Shown here: positions 35,000-43,962 of the stretch, piece after piece
How positions within the stretch are numbered: the first letter of the stretch is position 1
Layout: the number at the start of each line of letters is the position of its first letter
Assembly (NCBI RefSeq): GCF_007990445.1
Contig: NZ_AP019841.1
Span: forward strand, 1,488,001-1,552,000
Length of the DNA stretch: 64,000 bases
From: Leptotrichia wadei
Lineage (GTDB): Bacteria; Fusobacteriota; Fusobacteriia; Fusobacteriales; Leptotrichiaceae
Reading direction: 5' to 3'
Translations under genes and position numbers: made by a program
Notes under the pieces: model-generated
What the model was told of the DNA's origin: nothing
Database searches by the model: none
The model's input: the letters and a program-made list of their open reading frames with translations, nothing else

Positions 35000-35221
35000 T
35001 TATTTCTTCCTATACTTTCTCCCTTTCTTCTCTCCAAATGCCTCCAAAATCCCACCTTTCACAAGTTTATTCAAAAATCTTCTTGCCGTAGAATCCGAAA
35101 CATTCAAAATCTTTTGAGCCTCACTATTGTCAATATAATTATTTTTCTCAAAATACATTTCCAGTATTTTCAGTCTTTGAAGCTCTTTATCAGTCATTTT
35201 ATCAGTCAAAATATCAGTCAT
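35000..35221 (-). CDS. Winged-helix protein, perhaps the remnant of a larger regulator
   Basis: The 73-residue protein has a clear winged helix: RLKILEMYFEKNNYIDNSEAQ, ILNVSDSTARRFLNKLVKGG, then a short basic wing (EAFGEKKGRKYRKK). It begins with a repeated MTDxxTDKMTDKE linker. Such linkers join an ATPase (AlbA_2/RecG-like) domain to this kind of winged helix in larger proteins, and there is no good ribosome site here. It may therefore be the surviving C-terminal piece of a deleted gene, or a small stand-alone DNA-binding protein. Confidence 0.55.
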   Translation of the reverse strand: MTDILTDKMTDKELQRLKILEMYFEKNNYIDNSEAQKILNVSDSTARRFLNKLVKGGILEAFGEKKGRKYRKK

Positions 35222-35335
35222 TTTTTCTACTTCTTGTTAATATTATTTTCCACACATCAACAAAAATTACAACAATACTTCATTACTTCAAAATTTCATC
35301 CTATTCCAAAAATCTCAAAATCATTCCCAACAAAC

Positions 35336-36061
35336 TTACTCCACCTCAAAAACCGCCATATACGGCAGATGATCCGACAATTTCGTCCAATTCCTTGAAT
35401 TATCATTAATATAAAAACTCTTTTTTGCTTTGTAATCTGTCCTCTTTTTTGCCATCACATAATCAATTCTAGGCGTTTCAAGCTCCCTATTTTCTGAGTT
35501 TTTCTTATTTTCCAAATCTCTACCTTGAAAATAGCTGTCATTCCAATCTTTCCTGATTTTCGCATAATATTCTGTCGTTGGCAAAAGATTAAAATCTCCA
35601 CACAAAAACTTCACATCGCCCTTAAATCCCTCGATTGTAGCAAATAAATCATCCAACTCCTCATTTTTATTGTCCAAACTGTTATCAAGATGTGTATTCA
35701 CAACTAAAATTTTCTTTTTAAATTTTGAAGTATTCAATCTAGCTGCCAAAACTTGCCTTTTTTCTTTGCTTTTACCAGGTAGCTGATGAATGTAAATATT
35801 TTTCACATCATACTTTGAAATAAACGCAATTCCAAACTCACCTTTATCAAAATCCATCGTTTTCTGAAAATAATGATAATGATAACCCAATTCCTGTGCC
35901 ATTTCCTGTACAACATCTCGAAATTTACTTCTTTTTGTATTTCTATCAACTTCCTGAAGTCCGATAAAATCTGGATTATATTTTTTCAAGCTCCGAGCAA
36001 GTTCCCTTCCATTGGTAAGCCTTGCCCCAAAAATATTGTATGTTATAATTCTAAATTCCAT
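35336..36061 (-). CDS. Endonuclease/exonuclease/phosphatase-family protein
   Basis: This 241-residue EEP-fold protein begins MEFRIITYNIFGARL (metal/phosphate Asn) and has IGLQEVDRN (metal Glu), VVNTHLDN (catalytic His), CGDFNLLP (Asp/Asn), PRIDYVM and LSDHLPYMAVFEV. Cytoplasmic, no signal peptide. It differs from the EEP protein at 10834 and has no sugar-gene context, so nuclease and phosphatase roles are both open. It stands alone. Confidence 0.85.
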   Translation of the reverse strand: MEFRIITYNIFGARLTNGRELARSLKKYNPDFIGLQEVDRNTKRSKFRDVVQEMAQELGYHYHYFQKTMDFDKGEFGIAFISKYDVKNIYIHQLPGKSKEKRQVLAARLNTSKFKKKILVVNTHLDNSLDNKNEELDDLFATIEGFKGDVKFLCGDFNLLPTTEYYAKIRKDWNDSYFQGRDLENKKNSENRELETPRIDYVMAKKRTDYKAKKSFYINDNSRNWTKLSDHLPYMAVFEVE

Positions 36062-36110
36062 TTTTGTTTCCTATCTTTTTTATTTTTATAAATAATTAAT
36101 TTTTTCTTAA

Positions 36111-36857
36111 TTAAAACCATTTCCATTCATCTTTAGTCAAATATTCATAACTTCGATTTTTATCTTTTCCTTCTCCATTTGGAAGCACTTCAAATGTATT
36201 ATAATCTACACCTTCTAAAATTTCTCCCTTAAAATAAATATTCTTATCATCTTTTATAAACCAATCATTCAAAAGTTCTACTTTATCTTTATTAATTCCA
36301 TTTACTTCATAAATAGAATAGTATGTATCAAAACAGTTTATCATTTTATTTTCAATATAATACACATTATATTTATCTTTTCCATACAATGTAGCATTTA
36401 TTATTCCATTTGGCAAAAATTCAAATGTTTTAGGATCTTTAATTTTTCCAGATAATGAAGAATCTATTGCTTCACTTCCTCTATAAATATGATTTTTATC
36501 TTTCGCATAATCTTCATTTAAAACTTTAAAACTTATAATATCAGCATTTTCTATTTTTTCATCCCGATAATAAATTTTATTATCATTTTTCCAATAATTT
36601 TTACCTAATTTTTCAAAATTTTTAATTTTTACATCTTTTATTTTTTTACCCATATAATAAATATTCTTATCATCTTTTAAAAGAGAAAATCCTATCAACT
36701 CAGCAGTTTTCGGATTTACTCCCTCCAAAATTTCATTTTCATAATAAACCTTTCCTTTGTCTATCGAATAATGATCTCCTAAAATCTGAATAACATCTCC
36801 AAATCCCACATTTCCCAAAACTAGAAATAACAATACTTTTAAGATATTTTTCTTCAC
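36111..36857 (-). CDS. Secreted DKNYY-repeat protein
   Basis: The 248-residue protein has a signal peptide (KKNILKVLLFLVLGNVGFG, cleavage near residue 20). The mature part consists of repeats of the type DKxxIYYxxxxIxxA (for example DDKNIYYMGKKIKDV, NDNKIYYRDEKIENAD and DDKNIYFKGEILEGVD). This is the DKNYY family found in exported proteins of Fusobacteriota and Bacteroidota. Its function is unknown and a repeat-based binding role is likely. It starts at ATG 36857 with an AGGAG site. Confidence 0.82.
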   Translation of the reverse strand: MKKNILKVLLFLVLGNVGFGDVIQILGDHYSIDKGKVYYENEILEGVNPKTAELIGFSLLKDDKNIYYMGKKIKDVKIKNFEKLGKNYWKNDNKIYYRDEKIENADIISFKVLNEDYAKDKNHIYRGSEAIDSSLSGKIKDPKTFEFLPNGIINATLYGKDKYNVYYIENKMINCFDTYYSIYEVNGINKDKVELLNDWFIKDDKNIYFKGEILEGVDYNTFEVLPNGEGKDKNRSYEYLTKDEWKWF

Positions 36858-36926
36858 ATATTCTCCTTTCGATTCAAACTCAATTTTATAAATTTCTTTT
36901 CAAACAAAAATTACAATAAAAATATT

Positions 36927-37640
36927 TCACTCCCAAACATCATCTTTCATATCCGCTTTCCTCATCCCAGAAACAAACCTATTCCCTTCCACAAAAAATC
37001 GCAACTTTTTCTCAGTCCAAACACCTTTATTCGGAACTCCAATTCTCGCAGAAATACCTATTTTCTTAGGAATTTTAGCATTTTCAAAATCAAGATACAA
37101 ATATTTCTCATCTATTTTAGAAATGTCATATTTAATTTTAAAATTTTTATTCTCTAATTTTTTAGAAAAATTTTCAATTTCAAACATATTTTTCTCAACA
37201 ATCTGAATTTCCGTCTTGTAAAATCTATCGTCAATCCCAAATGCCTTTGTAAATTTTCCCGGACCATTACTCACTAAAATTCCACTTTTTCCACGATTTT
37301 CTTCCATTTTTTCAATATTCAAAATTGGCTCTATTGCTCTAATTAATACACTTTGCGGATTTCCTTTTTCACAAGTCACAATATTTAACATTTTATGAGA
37401 GTGTATCGAATGAATATAGACAGTTCCAGCCTTTTCAAATAACGCTTCTACTTTTGGAGTCCGTTTTTTCCCATAACCGTGAGCCGCTCTGTCAAATTCA
37501 CCCAAATACGCCTCTGTTTCAACAATGTATCCAGCAAATATCTCATTTTCATTCTTTGAAATCAAAATTTTTCCAAGTAACTCCTTTGCTACCGTAATCG
37601 TGTCTTTCTTGTAAAATTTCTCTATTTCTTCAAAAGTCAT
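36927..37640 (-). CDS. 3-methyladenine DNA glycosylase (AAG/Mpg type)
   Basis: This 237-residue monofunctional glycosylase removes alkylated or deaminated purines. Family marks are TVAKELLGKIL, YIVETEAYLGEFDRAAH with the catalytic Glu, VYIHSIHSHKMLNIV and SNGPGKFTKAFGI. The C-terminus is complete. Together with ogt at 3099 it covers alkylation damage repair. It starts at ATG 37640 with a GGAAGAG site. Confidence 0.93.
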   Translation of the reverse strand: MTFEEIEKFYKKDTITVAKELLGKILISKNENEIFAGYIVETEAYLGEFDRAAHGYGKKRTPKVEALFEKAGTVYIHSIHSHKMLNIVTCEKGNPQSVLIRAIEPILNIEKMEENRGKSGILVSNGPGKFTKAFGIDDRFYKTEIQIVEKNMFEIENFSKKLENKNFKIKYDISKIDEKYLYLDFENAKIPKKIGISARIGVPNKGVWTEKKLRFFVEGNRFVSGMRKADMKDDVWE

Positions 37641-37806
37641 TTTTTCTCTTCCTTTTTCTATATTTCCATACTATTTCCCATTAGGTATAAATTCTATTTA
37701 ATGAGAGATCAAAACTCCTTAGCAAAAAATTAATAAAATATTTTCCTATTTTTCAAATGATATTTAATATAAAATTTTTGTATGAAATTCTTATATTTTC
37801 AAATTT

Positions 37807-38628
37807 TTAATCAACATATTTTTTCAACTGGCTTTTATGAATAAAACCTCGATATTCCTTTACTTTTGAGAGTTTATTACTTTCATCAGGATACTCAACA
37901 TCAAAAACATAATACCAGTCGCCATATTTTGTAATATATTTCACAACAGTTCCGTTATCCATTTTTGAAATAATTTTCGAGTTTGTTGTCAGTTTTTCAC
38001 GCAAATTCGCATATCCGTCCTTTGAACTCACTTCATATTTTTTTAAATCAAAAGGTTCATTCGGATCTGAAAATTCTTCTTCAGAATCCTTCGATTTTTT
38101 CGTTTTTATTTCAGTAATTTTCGATTTCGCACCATCAACTCTCTTTAATTCTGTAGCATAAGCATAAACAGTCGTAAAATCACATTCTGTATACGGCAAA
38201 ACTTTTTTTATCTTAACTGTTGCTGGAACTTCAAATTTCCCTTTACGAATTTTTTGCATTTTTTGATATTCTTCTGGAAAATTTTTCTTCAATGTTTCAG
38301 TAATAATTTTCTCTTCCTTAGACGCTTCTTTTTCATAATCCACATTCATATCTGGATTATTATAGTCAAAATTTCTAAACCTCAAAACTAACGGTTTCCC
38401 ATTCACAATATCCTTATTTTCAGGATAAAATAGCATTTCACCATATCCTGTCGCAAAACAAGGAACATCTGGATCACTTTTATCCCAATCCATCTTAAAA
38501 ATCCCTCTTAAATTCAAAATTACACCGTTATCAGTCAATAAAATTTCTTGAGCATTAGTATTTTTTCCAAAACTAATTACAGAAATCAATAGCAAAAATA
38601 CAAAAAATAAATAATTTTTAATTTTCAT
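37807..38628 (-). CDS. Exported protein with C-terminal bacterial SH3 domain
   Basis: The 273-residue protein has a signal peptide (MKIKNYLFFVFLLLISVISFG). The start ATG 38628 is favoured by a GGTGGG site that overlaps the upstream GTG. The central part is unrecognised, with beta strands and a charged linker near residue 190. The C-terminal 80 residues (VSSKDGYANLREKLT, GTVVKYITKYGDWYYVF, GFIHKSQLKKYV) form an SH3_3 domain, usually involved in binding cell-wall peptidoglycan. Its exact role is unknown. Confidence 0.83.
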   Translation of the reverse strand: MKIKNYLFFVFLLLISVISFGKNTNAQEILLTDNGVILNLRGIFKMDWDKSDPDVPCFATGYGEMLFYPENKDIVNGKPLVLRFRNFDYNNPDMNVDYEKEASKEEKIITETLKKNFPEEYQKMQKIRKGKFEVPATVKIKKVLPYTECDFTTVYAYATELKRVDGAKSKITEIKTKKSKDSEEEFSDPNEPFDLKKYEVSSKDGYANLREKLTTNSKIISKMDNGTVVKYITKYGDWYYVFDVEYPDESNKLSKVKEYRGFIHKSQLKKYVD

Positions 38629-38683
38629 CTTTCCCACCTTTTTTTAGAAAATTTATTATTTGTAAAAATTATAATTTTTTGAC

Positions 38684-38701
38684 AAGGGGTATTGACCCCT
38701 T
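38684..38701. repeat. AAGGGG/CCCCTT hairpin repeat, copy 4
   Basis: AAGGGGT and ACCCCTT form a perfect 7-bp stem around ATTG. The flanks GACAAGG and CCTTGCTAT match the copy between purC and purF. It lies between deoC and the SH3-protein gene. No T-run follows on either strand. Confidence 0.55.
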
Positions 38702-38747
38702 GCTATCATAATTTTTTTATTCAAAGAAAAAAATACTTTTTCAAAAT

Positions 38748-39416
38748 TTAATATCCAGAACTTTTGTTTTCAGCCCCAGTTACAATCGCAATTCCAGAAC
38801 TTGTTCCCAATCTTTCAGCACCCAATTCAATATATTTTTTCGCAGTCTCAAAGTCTCTCACTCCACCGCTTGCCTTAACCTTAGCCTTATCTCCAACTGT
38901 TTTTTTCATAAGTTCCACATCTTCAAATGTAGCCCCTCCAGTTCCAAAACCTGTCGAAGTTTTCACAAAATCAGCATTCGCATTAACAGCCAATTCACAC
39001 GCCTTCACTTTTTCCTCATCAGTCAAATAGCAAGTTTCAATAATCACTTTCAAGACATTTTTTCCAATCGCTTCCTTAATTCTTCTAATTTCGTTTTCCA
39101 CCAATTCATAATCCTTATCTTTCAATGCTCCAACATTAATAACCATATCAATTTCTGAAGCTCCATCTTTAATCGCCTTTTTCGCCTCGAATACCTTTAC
39201 ATCCGTCGCCATAGCCCCCAAAGGAAACCCAACTACTGCTGCAACCTTTACATCACTATCCTTAACTTGACTAAAAGCATATTCAACATTCGCCCCATTT
39301 ACACAAACTGAGTAAAACCCGTATTCTTTTGCTTCATCGCATAATTTTTTTATATCTTCTCTCGTAGCACTTGCCCTCAAAATTGTGTGATCAATAAATT
39401 TGTTTATTTTCATCAT
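38748..39416 (-). CDS. deoC: Deoxyribose-phosphate aldolase
   Basis: The class I aldolase splits deoxyribose 5-phosphate into acetaldehyde and glyceraldehyde 3-phosphate. The Schiff-base Lys lies in [16 protein letters not shown], the partner Lys in [10 protein letters not shown], and the Asp of [11 protein letters not shown] is present. The start is one of three clustered ATGs; an AAGGGA site abuts the first (39422) and favours 39416 or 39413. The product acts together with DeoB in deoxynucleoside use. A tnpB element lies 180 bp upstream. Confidence 0.95.
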   Translation of the reverse strand: MMKINKFIDHTILRASATREDIKKLCDEAKEYGFYSVCVNGANVEYAFSQVKDSDVKVAAVVGFPLGAMATDVKVFEAKKAIKDGASEIDMVINVGALKDKDYELVENEIRRIKEAIGKNVLKVIIETCYLTDEEKVKACELAVNANADFVKTSTGFGTGGATFEDVELMKKTVGDKAKVKASGGVRDFETAKKYIELGAERLGTSSGIAIVTGAENKSSGY

Positions 39417-39596
39417 TACCATTCCCTTCTTTGATTTGTTATTTATTGTTTTTATTCTACTATAAGTATACCAACTTTTTTTCTTTTAGCAACACTATTT
39501 TATATAACAAAAAATACTGAAAAATATTATTTTTAACCGATACCATTCTTTACAACTATTCAATTTTTGCAGTTAGCTTATTTTAGTGAACTACTC

Positions 39597-39698
39597 CCGC
39601 TTTTAGAAGCGGGAGCTTCTTGGGAAGTATCTGCTTTTGCTAGCCAAATATATTTACCAAGCTCTTCGGACAGTCCCTGCCCTGTTTTTTTAATTTTC
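39597..39698 (-). ncRNA. Predicted omega-RNA (right-end) region, copy C
   Basis: The conserved right-end region has a GGGCAG/CTGTCC stem (one G-U pair) and a perfect terminal hairpin CTCCCGCTT/AAGCGGGAG. The presumed guide after the element starts CTAAAATAAGCTAAC. Confidence 0.6.
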
Positions 39699-40799
39699 CT
39701 AATATTCCAACATCAATTTTCCAATGTTTTTTATATTCAATGCTGCATTGTAATCTCTATCAATTTCAATCCCACAGCATTCACATTTATAATTTCTTTC
39801 TGATAATTTCAATTTCTCTTTAACATTTCCACATTTACTGCAAGTTTTCGATGACGGGAACCATTTATCTATCTTCAAAAATTGTTTCCCCAAAAACATC
39901 AGTTTATACTCAAGCATTCTCAAAAACATTCCCCATCCATTATCTCCTACACTTTTCCCAAAATTTAATGCCTGACTCATCCCTCTCATATTCAAATCCT
40001 CAACAACCACAGCATTATATGTTTCAGACAATTTTTTCGATAATTTATGTAGAAAATCTCTTCGACAATTTTTGATATATTCATGCAATTTTGATATTTT
40101 CATTTTTTGTTTATACCAATTTTTAGAAAATTTCACTTTTCTTGACAATGATTTTTGTAATTTTTTCAATTTTTCTTCCAACATCCTAAAATATCTTGGA
40201 TAATCAGCCCTTTGGTTTTCAGAACTAATAAATAACTCAGACATTGAAAAATCAAGTCCAATTACTTTATCATTATTACTAGCTACTTTTTGAATTTCTT
40301 TTTCAAATTCCGTCAAAACAGAAACATAGTAATTTCCATTACTGTTTGTCAATGTTACCGACTTTATTCTATAATTCTTTGGTATTTCTCTATGATATTT
40401 TAATTTAACTTTTTTCAATTTTGGCAAAATCAAATATTTATTTTCCTCAATTCGTATCGAATTGTTCACACAATTTGTCGTGTAACTTTTAACACTATTC
40501 TTTTTAGATTTGAATCTTGGAAACTTTGCTCTCTTTTGAAAGAAATTCGTAAATGATCGTCTCACATTCAATTGAGCATTTGAAAGTGCCAAACTGTCCA
40601 CTTCTTTTAAAAATTGATTTTCACTTTTCAAACTGGCAGGTGTAATTATTTTATTTTTTCCAGTTTCTTCATAAAATTTATTCGCAGTATACAAAATCGT
40701 ATTGTAAACAAAACGAACACATCCAAAAGTCTTGTTTATCAACAATTCCTGCTCTTTATTTGGATAAATTCTGTACTTGAATGCCAAATTATATTTCAT
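39699..40799 (-). CDS. tnpB: RNA-guided endonuclease TnpB, copy C
   Basis: This 366-residue intact copy differs from copy B at scattered residues and by small indels. RuvC residues are in VIGLDFSMSE, VVVEDLNMRGM and DRDYNAALN. The zinc ribbon CSKCGN...CECCG is present. AGGAGG precedes ATG 40799. With copy B it is one of two apparently functional TnpB genes in the window. Confidence 0.93.
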   Translation of the reverse strand: MKYNLAFKYRIYPNKEQELLINKTFGCVRFVYNTILYTANKFYEETGKNKIITPASLKSENQFLKEVDSLALSNAQLNVRRSFTNFFQKRAKFPRFKSKKNSVKSYTTNCVNNSIRIEENKYLILPKLKKVKLKYHREIPKNYRIKSVTLTNSNGNYYVSVLTEFEKEIQKVASNNDKVIGLDFSMSELFISSENQRADYPRYFRMLEEKLKKLQKSLSRKVKFSKNWYKQKMKISKLHEYIKNCRRDFLHKLSKKLSETYNAVVVEDLNMRGMSQALNFGKSVGDNGWGMFLRMLEYKLMFLGKQFLKIDKWFPSSKTCSKCGNVKEKLKLSERNYKCECCGIEIDRDYNAALNIKNIGKLMLEY

Positions 40800-40979
40800 A
40801 AAATTACACCTCCTTTTGATTTTGAATATTATTTTTAATTATTTCTTTAGAGATTTTATCATTAATGATTTCTCTTCAATATTTTATACAAAAATTTTAT
40901 CATGGATGTATCCTTTTTTCAATTTTTTTTACAAAAAAAGCAATTCATCTCCCACTTATAGAAAGCCTACGACTTCTTG

Positions 40980-42191
40980 CTATCTTTTTGTTAAAAATTC
41001 TATCAAATTTACATGCTTTATCCCATTTCTTGACATATCAAATTCATCCATCGACAGCACATATTTTGGATAATTGTCTTTAATATTTTCTAAAACTGAA
41101 AATTCTCTTTCTTTTGTATCTTCTGAAGCTAATAAATAACTTACTTGAATATATATCGTTTCATCATTTTTTTTACAGACAAAATCTACTTCAAGATTAT
41201 CTACCTTTCCAATTTTTATATTATATCCTCTTCTTAGCATTTCAAAATACACAATATTTTCCAGTACTTGATTTATATTTTTCTGATTATTTTCCATTAT
41301 AGCTTCTCTTATCCCATGATCAGCTATGTAATATTTTTCATTCACATTCAGTATCTTTTTTCCTAATAAATCATTTCTAGCAACTCGGTAAACTAAAAAT
41401 GCCTCTTCACATGCCTTTATATAGTTTAGTATTGTTTCTGTTGCCACTTTTCTATTCTCGCTTTTAAAAAATTTAGAAATTGATGTCGCTGAAAATGTAT
41501 TTCCAATATTCATAATAACATAATTTATTATTCTTTCAAGCAAATCTGTATCTCTAATATTATTTCTCTGGGTAATATCCTTTAATATAATGGAAGCATA
41601 CAAATCCTGTAAATATTGCATACTTGCTTCAAAATTATAATCCAAATTATGAAGAAATGGCATTCCTCCAAATTTTACATATTTTTGAAATGCTTCTTTT
41701 AAATCTATTTCTTTATTTTTCTCTTTCATAATTTCAAAAAACTCTTTAAATGAAAACGGATACACAACAAATTCAATATATCTCCCAGACAGATATGTCG
41801 AAAGTTCTCCTGAAAGAAGCTTAGCATTTGAACCTGTGATATAAATATCAAAATTAAAGTCTTCATCCACCCTCAAAGAGTTCACACATCTTTCCCATTC
41901 TTCCACTTCTTGAATCTCATCTAAAAAAATATAGTAGCTCTTATATTTATCATCAACTTTATTTAAAATAAAATCATATAATCTCTCATAATTTTTTAGA
42001 TTTCTATATTTCAAATTTTCAAAATTAATATAAATAAACTGATTTTCATTTATTCCTCTATTTTTCAATTCCTCCATTAAAAGTTTTAACATAACCGATT
42101 TTCCACTTCTCCTTATTCCTGTCAAAACCTTTATCACATCTTTATCAATAAAAGGTACTATTTGTTTTATATACTCATCTCTTTTTAACAT
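40980..42191 (-). CDS. AAA_14/DUF4143-type ATPase, C-terminus rewritten by the element
   Basis: The 403-residue protein has Walker A GIRRSGKSVM (25-34), Walker B YYIFLDEIQEVEEWE and the sensor GSNAKLLSGELSTYLSGRY, all typical of AAA_14. A DUF4143 domain follows, ending in a PD-(D/E)XK-like core (IGKVDNLEVDFVCK and IYIQVSY). The start ATG 42191 is set by AGAGGTGAT. The last three codons and stop come from the element at 39597-40991; the native protein would be 402 residues, so function is probably kept. Three motif copies at 42210-42298 suggest tight regulation. Confidence 0.87.
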   Translation of the reverse strand: MLKRDEYIKQIVPFIDKDVIKVLTGIRRSGKSVMLKLLMEELKNRGINENQFIYINFENLKYRNLKNYERLYDFILNKVDDKYKSYYIFLDEIQEVEEWERCVNSLRVDEDFNFDIYITGSNAKLLSGELSTYLSGRYIEFVVYPFSFKEFFEIMKEKNKEIDLKEAFQKYVKFGGMPFLHNLDYNFEASMQYLQDLYASIILKDITQRNNIRDTDLLERIINYVIMNIGNTFSATSISKFFKSENRKVATETILNYIKACEEAFLVYRVARNDLLGKKILNVNEKYYIADHGIREAIMENNQKNINQVLENIVYFEMLRRGYNIKIGKVDNLEVDFVCKKNDETIYIQVSYLLASEDTKEREFSVLENIKDNYPKYVLSMDEFDMSRNGIKHVNLIEFLTKR

Positions 42192-42208
42192 CTTATCACC
42201 TCTTTTCA

Positions 42209-42298
42209 ATTATAACTTACAAAAAATTAAAAATCAATATTTTTATCAGTTATAACTTACAAAAATATATTTTTTACAATTTTATAAGTTATAACTTA
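42209..42298 (-). promoter_or_regulatory. Promoter of the ATPase gene with three spaced operator-like motifs
   Basis: On the minus strand there is TTGATT (42237-42232), a 17-base spacer and TATAAT (42214-42209). TAAGTTATAA occurs three times in the same orientation, at 42210-42219, 42250-42259 and 42289-42298, spaced 40 and 39 bp. The farthest copy extends to the palindrome TAAGTTATAACTTA. The nearest overlaps the -10 box, which fits repression. Confidence 0.6.
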
Positions 42299-42322
42299 GC
42301 AAATAAATACGAAAATAAAAAA

Positions 42323-42353
42323 GATTAGCCTTCACTTTTCATAAAAACTAATC
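42323..42353 (-). terminator. Terminator of the corA-like gene
   Basis: GATTAG and CTAATC pair around a 19-base loop. On the minus strand a T-run follows (TCTTTTTTATTTT). It lies 47 bp after the corA stop. Confidence 0.55.
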
Positions 42354-42399
42354 CTTCAAAATTTATTAAATTTATAAATTACAATATTATAATATCGTT

Positions 42400-43305
42400 C
42401 TACAAAACCTTATCTTTCAAATACTTCCACAATACAACCATCAAAGCTACCATTATCACAAAAATTATGACTAATGCCCAAAATCCTGTGTCTTGAAGTG
42501 GTAATTTTACATTCATTCCATAAAATCCAAAAATCATATTTGGAACTGTGATTAGTATTGTCGCCGCTGCCAAAACTTTCATTGTAATATTCATATTATT
42601 TCCAATATATGAAGAGTATGTTTCCCTTGTTGTTTTACAAATTTCACAGTATGATGAAGATAAATCAAGTGTAAAGTTTATTTCCTGCAAAATTCTCGTC
42701 ATATATTCTTCATATTGTTGAAATTGTTCATCTTCTTTCAAATTCTCAACAACATAATCCAAGTTTCTCATTGCAATATTATAAACATAAAAGCCTTGCT
42801 CCACTTCCGATAATGAAATCAATTTTTCATTGCTTTGCTGTTCCCTTAAAACTGTTTCAATATTGTCGTGCTCACCAATCAAAAGTCGTACATGTTTATA
42901 CAAACTTTGAGAAATTTTATGAAGCATATTTAGAAAAAAACGATTTTCCTCAAGAACATCATCTCTCAATTCAGCATATTCTTCAACAAAATCATAAAAA
43001 TCTTCAAAATAGTCATCATCTAAAATGACAACCTTATCCTCCCTCATACAAATTACAATTGGATTAATCTCGTAAGATGTAACCTCTTTATCTATCAAAG
43101 GTTTCTTCACAGTCGGATAATACAACTTATAAATTTCCCAGTCTGATTTTGAAATTCTTGGAGTAAAAGTTTCTTCATCAATTACATTTTTTATCTTTTC
43201 TTCATCCATCTCCAATCTTTCAGACACGATTTTATAATCTTCATCTTTCAAATTATATACATACGAAATTGTTTTCCCACTTTTTGTATCTATTCTTTTT
43301 ATCAT
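42400..43305 (-). CDS. CorA-like magnesium transporter
   Basis: This 301-residue membrane protein of the CorA/MIT family has a soluble N-terminal alpha/beta domain and a long helix region, followed by two C-terminal membrane helices (VLAAATILITVPNMIFGFYG and GFWALVIIFVIMVALMVVLW). The signature GMN lies in FYGMNVKLP between them. It carries Mg2+ or other divalent cations as a pentamer. The length is slightly short for CorA and fits the Gram-positive/Fusobacteriota branch. It starts at ATG 43305 with an AAGGA site. Confidence 0.9.
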   Translation of the reverse strand: MIKRIDTKSGKTISYVYNLKDEDYKIVSERLEMDEEKIKNVIDEETFTPRISKSDWEIYKLYYPTVKKPLIDKEVTSYEINPIVICMREDKVVILDDDYFEDFYDFVEEYAELRDDVLEENRFFLNMLHKISQSLYKHVRLLIGEHDNIETVLREQQSNEKLISLSEVEQGFYVYNIAMRNLDYVVENLKEDEQFQQYEEYMTRILQEINFTLDLSSSYCEICKTTRETYSSYIGNNMNITMKVLAAATILITVPNMIFGFYGMNVKLPLQDTGFWALVIIFVIMVALMVVLWKYLKDKVL

Positions 43306-43422
43306 AGCAACCTTCCTTGATTATTCCTAAAATTTTTACTTTGTGAATAAATTATATCAAAAAATGGGATCTATTTCAATTTTTCAAAATATTTTTTCTA
43401 ATTTCTGAATAACTCTCCTCCA

Positions 43423-43848
43423 CTATAAATTCTCCAGCCAATTCACAAATTCTAAAAATATCTCTATCTCTGTTATTTGTTGCAAATATCTCAAGTCAAT
43501 ATATTTCCCAGATTTTTTATGATAAAAGAACTCAATGTCCCAAAATTCTGTTTCAATAAATCCTAATTTTGGATCATATTTAAAATATGAAAATTTATCA
43601 AGATTTTCCCTAAAGTATTTTAATTTCGCATAACATAGTTGATATTTTCTAAAAATAACTTCTAACATCGTATTCTTTAAGATAAAATTATGCGAAAAAT
43701 AGACTCTTTCAGGAACATTATTTTTAGTCGTCATCCATTGCCTTTTATCATTTAATTTTAATTTATATTTGTTTATATAATTTATTTTATCTTCTGACAA
43801 CTCATTTTTTAATTTTTCTTCCAAAATCATTAATTTTTTATCGTCCAA
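43423..43848 (-). CDS. Uncharacterised protein (141 aa, TTG start)
   Basis: Not recognised. The start is TTG 43848, chosen because a strong AAGGAGAAG site lies 6 bases upstream. The protein is basic and aromatic-rich (for example RVYFSHNFILKNTMLEVIF and ELEDIEFFYHKK-like stretches), with no signal peptide. It lies between corA and an SDR gene, all in the same direction but separated by more than 100 bp. Confidence 0.55.
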   Translation of the reverse strand: MDDKKLMILEEKLKNELSEDKINYINKYKLKLNDKRQWMTTKNNVPERVYFSHNFILKNTMLEVIFRKYQLCYAKLKYFRENLDKFSYFKYDPKLGFIETEFWDIEFFYHKKSGKYIDLRYLQQITEIEIFLEFVNWLENL

Positions 43849-43962
43849 TTTTTACTTCTCCTTTTTATATTTTTCCAATTTAAAAATAGCACAATTCATC
43901 ACATATTTTTAATTCTGGATTTCCTTGTGCTATTCTATAAAATTTACTATTTATAAAGTTTC

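Larger units (their letters stand above)
39597..40991 (-). mobile_element. IS200/IS605-group element with solitary tnpB, copy C
   Basis: The ends are the same as in copies A and B, again after TTA and without target duplication. It inserted into the last codons of the ATPase gene upstream: the native end would read FLLK-stop, and the element now supplies TKR-stop (ACAAAAAGATAG). The left part before tnpB is like copy A and unlike the shortened copy B. Confidence 0.88.
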
